From Bombus terrestris (lineage: Eukaryota > Arthropoda > Insecta > Hymenoptera > Apidae): a DNA stretch of 64,000 nucleotides. The stretch is from the NCBI RefSeq assembly GCF_910591885.1, contig NW_025963692.1, forward strand, positions 1 to 64,000, given 5' to 3'. Each line of letters opens with the position of its first letter. Positions within the stretch are counted from its first letter, which is position 1. A model generated the notes under the pieces. It was not told where the DNA came from, did no database searches, and was given only the letters and a program-made list of their open reading frames with translations. The translations under genes were made by a program, and so were the position numbers. Below are positions 37,080-48,730 of the stretch, in pieces.

Positions 37080-39419
37080 GTTGACCCACGTTGTCCCACG
37101 GTGTCCAACGTTGTCCCACGTTGTCCCACGTTGTCCCACGTTGTCCCACGTTGTCCCACGTTGTCCCACGGTGTCCAACGGTGTCCAACGGTGTCCAACG
37201 GTGTCCAACGATGTCCAACGATGTCCAACGGTGTCCAACGGTGTCCCACGTTGTCCCACGTTGTCCCACGGTGTCCAACGATGTCCAACGGTGTCCCACG
37301 TTGTCCCACGTTGTCCCACGTTGTCCCACGGTGTCCAACGATGTCCAACGGTGTCCAACGATGTCCAACGGTGTCCCACGATGTCCAACGATGTCCAACG
37401 ATGTCCAACGGTGTCCAACGGTGTCCCACGTTGTCCCACGTTGTCCCACGTTGTCCTACGGTGTCCAACGATGTCCAACGGTGTCCCACGTTGTCCAACG
37501 GTGTCCCACGTTGTCCCACGTTGTCCCACGTTGTCCCACGGTGTCCAACGATGTCCAATGGTGTCCCACGTTGTCCCACGTTGTCCCACGTTGTCCCACG
37601 TTGTCCCACGTTGTCCCACGTTGTCCCACGTTGTCCCACGTTGTCCCACGTTGTCCCACGTTGTCCCACGTTGTCCCACGTTGTCCCACGTTGTCCCACG
37701 TTGTCCCACGGTGTCCAACGGTGTCCAACGGTGTCCCACGATGTCCACCGATGTCCAACGGTGTCCAACGGTGTCCAACGGTGTCCAACGGTGTCCAACG
37801 ATGTCCCACGTTGTCCCACGTTGTCCCACGTTGTCCCACGGTGTCCAACGATGTCCAACGTTGTCCCACGTTGTCCCACGTTGTCCCACGTTGTCCCACG
37901 TTGTCCCACGTTGTCCCACGATGTCCCACGTTGTCCCACGTTGTCCCACGTTGTCCCACGTTGTCCCACGTTGTCCCACGATGTCCCACGTTGTCCCACG
38001 TTGTCCCACGTTGTCCCACGGTGTCCCACGGTGTCCAACGGTGTCCAACGATGTCCAACGGTGTCCAACGGTGTCCCACGTTGTCCCACGATGTCCCACG
38101 TTGTCCCACGTTGTCCCACGTTGTCCCACGTTGTCCCACGTTGTCCCACGATGTCCCACGTTGTCCCACGTTGTCCCACGTTGTCCCACGGTGTCCCACG
38201 GTGTCCAACGGTGTCCAACGATGTCCAACGGTGTCCAACGGTGTCCCACGATGTCCACCGATGTCCAACGGTGTCCAACGGTGTCCAACGGTGTCCAACG
38301 GTGTCCAACGATGTCCCACGTTGTCCCACGTTGTCCCACGTTGTCCCACGTTGTCCCACGTTGTCCCACGTTGTCCCACGTTGTCCCACGTTGTCCCACG
38401 TTGTCCCACGTTGTCCCACGTTGTCCCACGTTGTCCCACGTTGTCCCACGGTGTCCAACGATGTCCAGCGGTGTCCAACGGTGTCCCACGGTGTCCAACG
38501 GTGTCCAACGGTGTCCCACGGTGTCCAACGGTGTCCAACGGTGTCCCACGTTGTCCCACGTTGTCCCACGTTGTCCCACGTTGTCCCACGTTGTCCCACG
38601 TTGTCCCACGTTGTCCCACGTTGTCCCACGTTGTCCCACGTTGTCCCACGTTGTCCCACGGTGTCCAACGATGTCCAACGGTGTCCAACGGTGTCCCACG
38701 GTGTCCAACGGTGTCCAACGATGTCCAACGGTGTCCAACGGTGTCCCACGATGTCCACCGATGTCCAACGGTGTCCAACGGTGTCCAACGGTGTCCAACG
38801 GTGTCCAACGGTGTCCCACGTTGTCCCACGTTGTCCCACGTTGTCCCACGGTGTCCAACGATGTCCAACGGTGTCCCACGTTGTCCCACGTTGTCCCACG
38901 TTGTCCCACGTTGTCCCACGTTGTCCCACGTTGTCCCACGTTGTCCCACGTTGTCCCACGTTGTCCCACGTTGTCCCACGTTGTCCCACGTTGTCCCACG
39001 GTGTGCAACGGTGTCCAACGGTGTCCAACGGTGTCCAACGATGTCCAACGATGTCCAACGGTGTCCAACGGTGTCCCACGTTGTCCCACGTTGTCCCACG
39101 GTGTCCAACGATGTCCAACGGTGTCCCACGTTGTCCCACGTTGTCCCACGTTGTCCCACGTTGTCCCACGTTGTTCCATGGTTTCCCACGTTGTCCCACG
39201 TTGTCCCACGTTGTCCCACGGTGTCCAACGATGTCCAACGGTGTCCAACGGTGCCCCACGGTGTCCAACGGTGTCCCACGTTGTCCCACGTTGTCCCACG
39301 TTGTCCCACGTTGTCCCACGTTGTCCCACGTTGTCCAACGGTGTCCCACGGTGTCCAACGGTGTCCCACGTTGTCCCACGTTGTCCCACGTTGTCCCACG
39401 TTGTCCCACGTTGTCCCAC
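37080..39419 (+). repeat. Higher-order repeat interval 6 (2,340 bp, truncated)
   Basis: Opens with GTTGACCCAC, but after two units departs from the shared interval start: GGTGTCCAAC is followed directly by GTTGTCCCAC, the rare AACGTT junction, so this is probably a deletion junction. CCATGG lies at 39,171 and GGTGCCCCAC at 39,250, giving the usual 170-bp spacing to the next GTTGACCCAC at 39,420. A GGTGTGCAAC unit lies at 39,000 in a different context from those in intervals 2, 3 and 5. Confidence 0.8.
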
Positions 39420-41750
39420 GTTGACCCACGTTGTCCCACGGTGTCCAACGGTGTCCAACGATGTCCAACGGTGTCCAACGGTGTCCCACGATGTCCACCG
39501 ATGTCCAACGGTGTCCAACGGTGTCCAACGGTGTCCCACGGTGTCCAACGATGTCCAACGGTGTCCAACGATGTCCAACGGTGTCCCACGTTGTCCCACG
39601 TTGTCCCACGTTGTCCCACGGTGTCCAACGATGTCCAACGGTGTCCAACGATGTCCAACGGTGTCCCACGATGTCCAACGATGTCCAACGATGTCCAACG
39701 GTGTCCAACGGTGTCCCACGTTGTCCCACGTTGTCCCACGTTGTCCTACGGTGTCCAACGATGTCCAACGGTGTCCCACGTTGTCCAACGGTGTCCCACG
39801 TTGTCCCACGTTGTCCCACGTTGTCCCACGTTGTCCCACGTTGTCCCCCTGTGTCCAACGATGTCCAATGGTGTCCCACGTTGTCCCACGTTGTCCCACG
39901 TTGTCCCACGTTGTCCCACGTTGTCCCACGTTGTCCCACGTTGTCCCACGTTGTCCCACGTTGTCCCACGTTGTCCCACGTTGTCCCACGTTGTCCCACG
40001 TTGTCCCACGGTGTCCAACGGTGTCCAACGGTGTCCCACGATGTCCACCGATGTCCAACGGTGTCCAACGGTGTCCAACGGTGTCCAACGGTGTCCAACG
40101 ATGTCCCACGTTGTCCCACGTTGTCCCACGTTGTCCCACGGTGTCCAACGATGTCCAACGGTGTCCCACGTTGTCCCACGTTGTCCCACGTTGTCCCACG
40201 TTGTCCCACGTTGTCCCACGATGTCCCACGTTGTCCCACGTTGTCCCACGTTGTCCCACGTTGTCCCACGTTGTCCCACGATGTCCCACGTTGTCCCACG
40301 TTGTCCCACGTTGTCCCACGGTGTCCCACGGTGTCCAACGGTGTCCAACGATGTCCAACGGTGTCCCACGGTGTCCCACGTTGTCCCACGATGTCCCACG
40401 TTGTCCCACGTTGTCCCACGTTGTCCCACGTTGTCCCACGTTGTCCCACGATGTCCCACGTTGTCCCACGTTGTCCCACGTTGTCCCACGGTGTCCCACG
40501 GTGTCCAACGGTGTCCAACGATGTCCAACGGTGTCCAACGGTGTCCCACGATGTCCACCGATGTCCAACGGTGTCCAACGGTGTCCAACGGTGTCCAACG
40601 GTGTCCAACGATGTCCCACGTTGTCCCACGTTGTCCCACGTTGTCCCACGTTGTCCCACGTTGTCCCACGTTGTCCCACGTTGTCCCACGTTGTCCCACG
40701 TTGTCCCACGTTGTCCCACGTTGTCCCACGTTGTCCCACGTTGTCCCACGGTGTCCAACGATGTCCAGCGGTGTCCAACGGTGTCCCACGGTGTCCAACG
40801 GTGTCCAACGGTGTCCCACGGTGTCCAACGGTGTCCAACGGTGTCCCACGTTGTCCCACGTTGTCCCACGTTGTCCCACGTTGTCCCACGTTGTCCCACG
40901 TTGTCCCACGTTGTCCCACGTTGTCCCACGTTGTCCCACGTTGTCCCACGTTGTCCCACGTTGTCCCACGTTGTCCCACGTTGTCCCACGTTGTCCCACG
41001 TTGTCCCACGTTGTCCCACGTTGTCCCACGGTGTCCAACGGTGTCCAACGGTGTCCAACGGTGTCCAACGATGTCCAACGATGTCCAACGGTGTCCAACG
41101 GTGTCCCACGTTGTCCCACGTTGTCCCACGGTGTCCAACGATGTCCAACGGTGTCCCACGTTGTCCCACGTTGTCCCACGTTGTCCCACGTTGTTCCATG
41201 GTTTCCCACGTTGTCCCACGTTGTCCCACGTTGTCCCACGGTGTCCAACGATGTCCAACGGTGTCCAACGGTGTCCCACGGTGTCCAACGGTGTCCCACG
41301 TTGTCCCACGTTGTCCCACGTTGTCCCACGTTGTCCCACGTTGTCCCACGTTGTCCAACGGTGTCCCACGGTGTCCAACGGTGTCCCACGTTGTCCCACG
41401 TTGTCCCACGTTGTCCCACGTTGTCCCACGTTGTCCCACGGTGTCCAACGGTGTCCAACGATGTCCAACGGTGTCCAACGGTGTCCCACGATGTCCACCG
41501 ATGTCCAACGGTGTCCAACGGTGTCCAACGGTGTCCCACGGTGTCCAACGATGTCCAACGGTTTCCAACGATGTCCAACGGTGTCCCACGTTGTCCCACG
41601 TTGTCCCACGTTGTCCCACGGTGTCCAACGATGTCCAACGGTGTCCAACGATGTCCAACGGTGTCCCACGATGTCTAACGATGTCCAACGATGTCCAACG
41701 GTGTCCAACGGTGTCCCACGTTGTCCCACGTTGTCCCACGTTGTCCTACG
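39420..41750 (+). repeat. Last recognisable higher-order interval (partial)
   Basis: It starts like intervals 2-5, carries GGTTTCCAAC at 41,560 and a CCATGG cassette at 41,191, but the closing GGTGCCCCAC/GTTGACCCAC pair is missing. The next GTTGACCCAC is 11.5 kb further on, at 50,910, in another context. An 18-unit perfect consensus run lies at 40,850-41,029. GTCTAACGAT at about 41,674 puts an ochre triplet in one + frame. The right edge is my estimate. Confidence 0.65.
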
Positions 41751-44700
41751 GTGTCCAACGATGTCCAACGGTGTCCCACGTTGTCCAACGGTGTCCCACG
41801 TTGTCCCACGTTGTCCCACGTTGTCCCACGTTGTCCCACGGTGTCCAACGATGTCCAATGGTGTCCCACGTTGTCCCACGTTGTCCCACGTTGTCCCACG
41901 TTGTCCCACGTTGTCCCACGTTGTCCCACGTTGTCCCACGTTGTCCCACGTTGTCCCACGTTGTCCCACGTTGTCCCACGTTGTCCCACGTTGTCCCACG
42001 TTGTCCCACGTTGTCCCACGTTGTCCCACGTTGTCCCACGTTGTCCCACGGTGTCCAACGGTGTCCAACGGTGTCCCACGGTGTCCAACGGTGTCCAACG
42101 GTGTCCCACGGTGTCCAACGGTGTCGCACGTTGTCCCACGTTGTCCCACGTTGTCCCACGTTGTCCCACGATGTCCCACGTTGTCCAACGATGTCCAACG
42201 GTGTCCCACGTTGTCCCACGTTGTCCTACGTTGTCCCACGTTGTCCCACGTTGTCCCACGTTTTCCCACGTTGTCAAACGTTGTCCCACGGTGTCCAACG
42301 GTGTCCAACGATGTCCAACGGTGTCCAACGGTGTCCCACGTTGTCCCACGTTGTCCCACGTTGTCCCACGGTGTCCAACGATGTCCAACGATGTCCCACG
42401 TTGTCCCACGTTGTCCCACGTTGTCCCACGTTGTCCCACGTTGTCCCACGTTGTCCCACGTTGTCCCACGTTGTCCCACGTTGTCCCACGGTGTCCAACG
42501 ATGCCCAACGGTGCCCCACGTTGTCCCACGTTGTCCCACGTTGTCCCACGTTGTCCCACGGTGTCCCACGTTGTCCCACGTTGTCCCCCGTTGTCCCACG
42601 TTGTCCCACGATGTCCCACGTTGTCCAACGATGTCCAACGATGTCCAACGGTGTCCCACGATGTCCAACGATGTCCAACGATGTCCAACGGTGTCCAACG
42701 GTGTCCAACGATGTCCAACGGTGTCCCACGATGTCCAACGATGTCCAACGATGTCCAACGGTGTCCAACGGTGTCCCACGTTGTCCCACGTTGTCCCACG
42801 TTGTCCCACGGTGTCCAACGATGTCCAACGGTGTCCCACGTTGTCCAACGGTGTCCGACGTTGTCCCACGTTGTCCCACGTTGTCCCACGTTGTCCCACG
42901 TTGTCCCACGATGTCCCACGTTGTCCCACGGTGTCCAACGGTGTCCAACGATGTCCCACGTTGTCCCACGTTGTCCCACGTTGTCCCACGTTGTCCCACG
43001 TTGTCCCACGTTGTCCCACGTTGGCCCACGTTGTCCCACGTTGTCCCACGTTGTCCCACGTTGTCCCACGGTGTCCAACGGTGTCCAACGGTGTCCAACG
43101 GTGTCCAACGATGTCCAACGGTGTCCCACGGTGTCCAACGGTGTCCCACGTTGTCCCACGTTGTCCCCCGTTGTCCCACGTTGTCCCACGGTGTCCCACG
43201 TTGTCCCACGTTGTCCCACGTTGTCCCACGTTGTTCCATGGTTTCCCACGTTGTCCCACGTTGTCCCACGTTGTTCCACGGTGTCCACCGATGTCCAACG
43301 GTGTCCAACGGTGTCCCACGGAATCCAAAGGTGTCCCACGTTGTCCCACGTTGTCCCACGTTGTCCCACGTTGTCCCACGTTGTCCAACGGTGTCCCACG
43401 GTGTCCAACGGTGTCCCACGTTGTCCCACGTTGTCCCACGTTGTCCCACGTTGTCCCACGTTGTCCCACGTTGTCCCACGTTGTCCCACGGTGTCCAACG
43501 GTGTCCAACGATGTCCAACGGTGTCCAACGGTGTCCCACGATGTCCACCGATGTCCAACGGTGTCCAACGTTGTCCAACGGTGTCCCACGGTGTCCAACG
43601 ATGTCCAACGGTGTCCAACGATGTCCAACGGTGTCCCACGATGTCCAACGATGTCCAACGATATCCAACGGTGTCCAATGGTGTCCCACGTTGTCCCACG
43701 TTGTCCCACGTTGTCCCACGGTGTCCAACGATGTCCAACGGTGTCCCACGTTGTCCAACGATGTCCAACGGTGTCCAACGGTGTGCCACGTTGTCCCACG
43801 TTGTCCCACGGTGTCCAACGATGTCCAACGGTGTCCCACGTTGTTCCATGGTTTCCCACGTTGTCCCACGTTGTCCCACGGTGTCCAACGATGTCCAACG
43901 GTGTCGAACGGTGTCCCACGGTGTCCAACGGTGTCCAACGATGTCCAACGGTGTCCAACGGTGTCCCACGATGTCCACCGATGTCCAACGGTGTCCAACG
44001 GTGTCCAACGGTGTCCAACGGTGTCCAACGGTGTCCCACGTTGTCCCACGTTGTCCCACGTTGTCCCACGGTGTCCAACGATGTCCAACGGTGTCCCACG
44101 TTGTCCCACGTTGTCCCACGTTGTCCCACGTTGTCCCACGTTGTCCCGCGTTGTCCCACGTTGTCCCACGTTGTCCCACGTTGTCCCACGTTGTCCCACG
44201 TTGTCCCACGTTGTCCCACGTTGTCCCACGGTGTCCAACGGTGTCCAACGGTGTCCAACGGTGTCCAACGATGTCCAACGATGTCCAACGGTGTCCAACG
44301 GTGTCCCACGTTGTCCCACGTTGTCCCACGGTGTCCAACGATGTCCAACGGTGTCCCACGTTGTCCCACGTTGTCCCACGTTGTCCCACGTTGTTCCATG
44401 GTTTCCCACGTTGTCCCACGTTGTCCCACGGTGTCCAAAGATGTCCAACGGTGTCCAACGGTGTCCCACGGTGTCCAACGGTGTCCCACGTTGTCCCACG
44501 TTGTCCCACGGTGTCCAACGATGTCCAACGGTGTCCCACGTTGTCCCACGTTGTCCCACGTTGTCCCACGTTGTCCCACGTTGTCCCACGGTGTCCAACG
44601 GTGTCCAACGATGTCCAACGGTGTCCAACGGTGTCCCACGATGTCCACCGATGTCCAACGGTGTCCAACGGTGTCCAACGGTGTCCCACGGTGTCCAACG

Positions 44701-47700
44701 ATGTCCAACGGTGTCCAACGATGTCCAACGGTGTCCCACGTTGTCCCACGTTGTCCCACGTTGTCCCACGGTGTCCAACGATGTCCAACGGTGTCCAACG
44801 ATGTCCAACGGTGTCCCACGATGTCCAACGATGTCCAACGATGTCCAACGGTGTCCAACGGTGTCCCACGTTGTCCCACGTTGTCCCACGTTGTCCTACG
44901 GTGTCCAACGATGTCCAACGGTGTCCCACGTTGTCCAACGGTGTCCCACGTTGTCCCACGTTGTCCCACGTTGTCCTACGGTGTCCAACGATGTCCAACG
45001 GTGTCCCACGTTGTCCCACGTTGTCCCACGTTGTCCCACGTTGTCCCACGTTGTCCCACGTTGTCCCACGTTGTCCCACGTTGTCCCACGTTGTCCCACG
45101 TTGTCCCACGGTGTCCAACGGTGTCCAACGTTGTCCCACGTTGTCCCACGTTGTCCCACGTTGTCCCACGTTGTCCCACGTTGTCCCACGTTGTCCCACG
45201 TTGTCCCACGTTGTCCAACGGTGTCCCACGGTGTCCAACGGTGTCCCACGTTGTCCCACGTTGTCCCATGTTGTCCCACGTTGTCCCACGTTGTCCCACG
45301 TTGTCCCACGTTGTCCCACGGTGTCCAACGGTGTCCAACGATGTCCAACGGTGTCCAACGGTGTCCCACGTTGTCCCACGTTGTCCCACGTTGTCCCACG
45401 GTGTCCAACGATGTCCAACGGTGTCCACCGATGTCCAACGGTGTCCAACGGTGTCCAACGGTGTCCAACGGTGTCCAACGATGTCCAACGATGTCCAACG
45501 ATGTCCAACGGTGTCCAACGATGTCCAACGATGTCCAACGGTGTCCCACGATGTCCAACGATGTCCAACGATGTCCAACGGTGTCCAACGGTGTCCCACG
45601 TTGTCCCACGTTGTCCCACGTTGTCCCACGGTGTCCAACGATGTCCAACGGTGTCCCACGTTGTCCCACGTTGTCCCACGTTGTCCCACGTTGTCCCACG
45701 TTGTCCCACGTTGTCCCACGTTGTTCCACGTTGTCCCACGTTGTCCCACGTTGTCCCACGTTGTCCCACGTTGTCCCACGTTGTCCCACGTTGTCCCACG
45801 GTGTCCAACGATGTCCAGCGGTGTCCAACGGTGTCCCACGGTGTCCAACGGTGTCCAACGGTGTCCCACGGTGTCCAACGGTGTCCCACGTTGTCCCACG
45901 TTGTCCCACGTTGTCCCACGTTGTCCCACGATGTCCCACGTTGTCCAACGATGTCCAACGGTGTCCAACGGTGTCCAACGGTGTCCAACGGTGTCCCACG
46001 TTGTCCCACGTTGTCCCACGTTGTCCCACGTTGTCAAACGTTGTCCCACGGTGTCCAACGGTGTCCAACGATGTCCAACGGTGTCCAACGGTGTCCCACG
46101 TTGTCCCACGTTGTCCCACGTTGTCCCACGTTGTCCCACGTTGTCCCACGGTGTCCAACGGTGTCCAACGGTGTCCCACGATGTCCACCGATGTCCAACG
46201 GTGCCCAACGGTGTCCAACGGTGTCCAACGGTGTCCAACGATGTCCCACGTTGTCCCACGTTGTCCCACGTTGTCCCACGGTGTCCAACGATGTCCAACG
46301 GTGTCCCACGTTGTCCCACGTTGTCCCACGTTGTCCCACGTTGTCCCACGTTGTCCCACGATGTCCCACGTTGTCCCACGTTGTCCCACGTTGTCCCACG
46401 TTGTCCCACGTTGTCCCACGATGTCCCACGTTGTCCCACGTTGTCCCACGTTGTCCCACGGTGTCCCACGGTGTCCAACGGTGTCCAACGATGTCCAACG
46501 GTGTCCAACGGTGTCCCACGATGTCCACCGATGTCCAACGGTGTCCAACGGTGTCCAACGGTGTCCAACGGTGTCCAACGATGTCCCACGTTGTCCCACG
46601 TTGTCCCACGTTGTCCCACGTTGTCCCACGTTGTCCCACGTTGTCCCACGTTGTCCCACGTTGTCCCACGGTGTCCCACGTTGTCCCACGTTGTCCCACG
46701 TTGTCCCACGGTGTCCAACGATGTCCAACGGTGTCCCACGTTGTCCCACGTTGTCCCACGTTGTCCCACGTTGTCCCACGTTGTCCCACGTTGTCCCACG
46801 TTGTCCCACGTTGTCCCACGTTGTCCCACGTTGTCCCACGGTGTCCAACGATGCCCAACGGTGTCCCACGTTGTCCCACGTTGTCCCACGTTGTCCCACG
46901 TTGTCCCACGTTGTCCCACGTTGTCCCACGTTGTCCCACGTTGTCCCACGTTGTCCCACGTTGTCCCACGTTGTCCCACGTTGTCCCACGTTGTCCCACG
47001 TTGTCCCACGTTGTCCCACGTTGTCCCACGTTGTCCCACGTTGTCCCACGTTGGCCCACGTTGTCCCACGTTGTCCCACGTTGTCCCACGTTGTCCCACG
47101 GTGTCCAACGGTGTCCAACGGTGTCCAACGGTGTCCAACGATGTCCAACGGTGTCCCACGGTGTCCAACGGTGTCCCACGTTGTCCCACGTTGTCCCCCG
47201 TTGTCCCACGTTGTCCCACGGTGTCCCACGTTGTCCCACGTTGTCCCACGTTGTCCCACGTTGTTCCATGGTTTCCCACGTTGTCCCACGTTGTCCCACG
47301 TTGTTCCACGGTGTCCACCGATGTCCAACGGTGTCCAACGGTGTCCCACGGAATCCAAAGGTGTCCCACGTTGTCCCACGTTGTCCCACGTTGTCCCACG
47401 TTGTCCCACGTTGTCCAACGGTGTCCCACGGTGTCCAACGGTGTCCCACGTTGTCCCACGTTGTCCCACGTTGTCCCACGTTGTCCCACGTTGTCCCACG
47501 TTGTCCCACGTTGTCCCACGTTGTCCCACGTTGTCCCACGGTGTCCAACGGTGTCCAACGATGTCCAACGGTGTCCAACGGTGTCCCACGATGTCCACCG
47601 ATGTCCAACGGTGTCCAACGGTGTCCAACGGTGTCCCACGGTGTCCAACGATGTCCAACGGTGTCCAACGATGTCCAACGGTGTCCCACGATGTCCAACG

Positions 47701-48720
47701 ATGTCCAACGATGTCCAACGGTGTCCAATGGTGTCCCACGTTGTCCCACGTTGTCCCACGTTGTCCCACGGTGTCCAACGATGTCCAACGGTGTCCCACG
47801 TTGTCCAACGATGTCCAACGGTGTCCAACGGTGTGCCACGTTGTCCCACGTTGTCCCACGGTGTCCAACGATGTCCAACGGTGTCCCACGTTGTCCCACG
47901 TTGTCCCACGTTGTCCCACGTTGTCCCACGTTGTTCCATGGTTTCCCACGTTGTCCCACGTTGTCCCACGGTGTCCAACGATGTCCAACGGTGTCCAACG
48001 GTGTCCCACGGTGTCCAACGGTGTCCAACGATGTCCAACGGTGTCCAACGGTGTCCCACGATGTCCACCGATGTCCAACGGTGTCCAACGGTGTCCAACG
48101 GTGTCCAACGGTGTCCCACGTTGTCCCACGTTGTCCCACGTTGTCCCACGGTGTCCAACGATGTCCAACGGTGTCCCACGTTGTCCCACGTTGTCCCACG
48201 TTGTCCCACGTTGTCCCACGTTGTCCCGCGTTGTCCCACGTTGTCCCACGTTGTCCCACGTTGTCCCACGTTGTCCCACGTTGTCCCACGTTGTCCCACG
48301 TTGTCCCACGGTGTCCAACGGTGTCCAACGGTGTCCAACGGTGTCCAACGATGTCCAACGATGTCCAACGGTGTCCAACGGTGTCCCACGTTGTCCCACG
48401 TTGTCCCACGGTGTCCAACGATGTCCAACGGTGTCCCACGTTGTCCCACGTTGTCCCACGTTGTCCCACGTTGTCCCACGTTGTTCCATGGTTTCCCACG
48501 TTGTCCCACGTTGTCCCACGTTGTCCCACGGTGTCCAACGATGTCCAACGGTGTCCAACGGTGTCCCACGGTGTCCAACGGTGTCCCACGTTGTCCCACG
48601 TTGTCCCACGTTGTCCCACGTTGTCCCACGTTGTCCAACGGTGTCCCACGGTGTCCAACGGTGTCCCACGTTGTCCCACGTTGTCCCACGTTGTCCCACG
48701 TTGTCCCACGTTGTCCCACG
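41751..48720 (+). repeat. Sub-region with a ~4-kb segmental duplication
   Basis: Rare units recur at 4,030 bp: GTTGGCCCAC (43,020 and 47,050), the CCCCCG junction (43,161 and 47,191) and GGAATCCAAA (43,320 and 47,350). Further right the offset becomes 4,050 (CCAATGG at 43,679 and 47,729) and then 4,080 (GTTGTCCCGC at 44,140 and 48,220). In copy 1 the CCATGG cassette at 43,841 follows GGTGTCCCAC directly, whereas copy 2 has five consensus units before it (47,881-47,930). A GATGTCCAAC-rich block lies near 45,480. There is no gene. Confidence 0.8.
41870..42049 (-). repeat. Perfect 18-unit run: G3N7 pattern on the - strand
   Basis: Eighteen uninterrupted consensus units. On the - strand this is GGG followed by the 7-base spacer ACAACGT, repeated. 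Four GGG with three 7-base loops meet the usual G3+N1-7 quadruplex search pattern at its upper loop limit. Other runs of 17-18 units are at 14,202-14,381, 24,941-25,110, 28,620-28,789, 34,850-35,019, 40,850-41,029, 46,870-47,049 and 62,206-62,375. Folding is inferred only, and 7-base loops predict modest stability. Confidence 0.7.
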
Positions 48721-48730
48721 TTGTCCCACG

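Noticed and set aside
20938..44969. Very long - strand frames of over 4,000 codons reading GTTWDNVGQR
   Set aside because: They start and end only at GTTGTCCTAC units, which are dispersed repeat variants, and overlap other open frames on both strands. No coding evidence.
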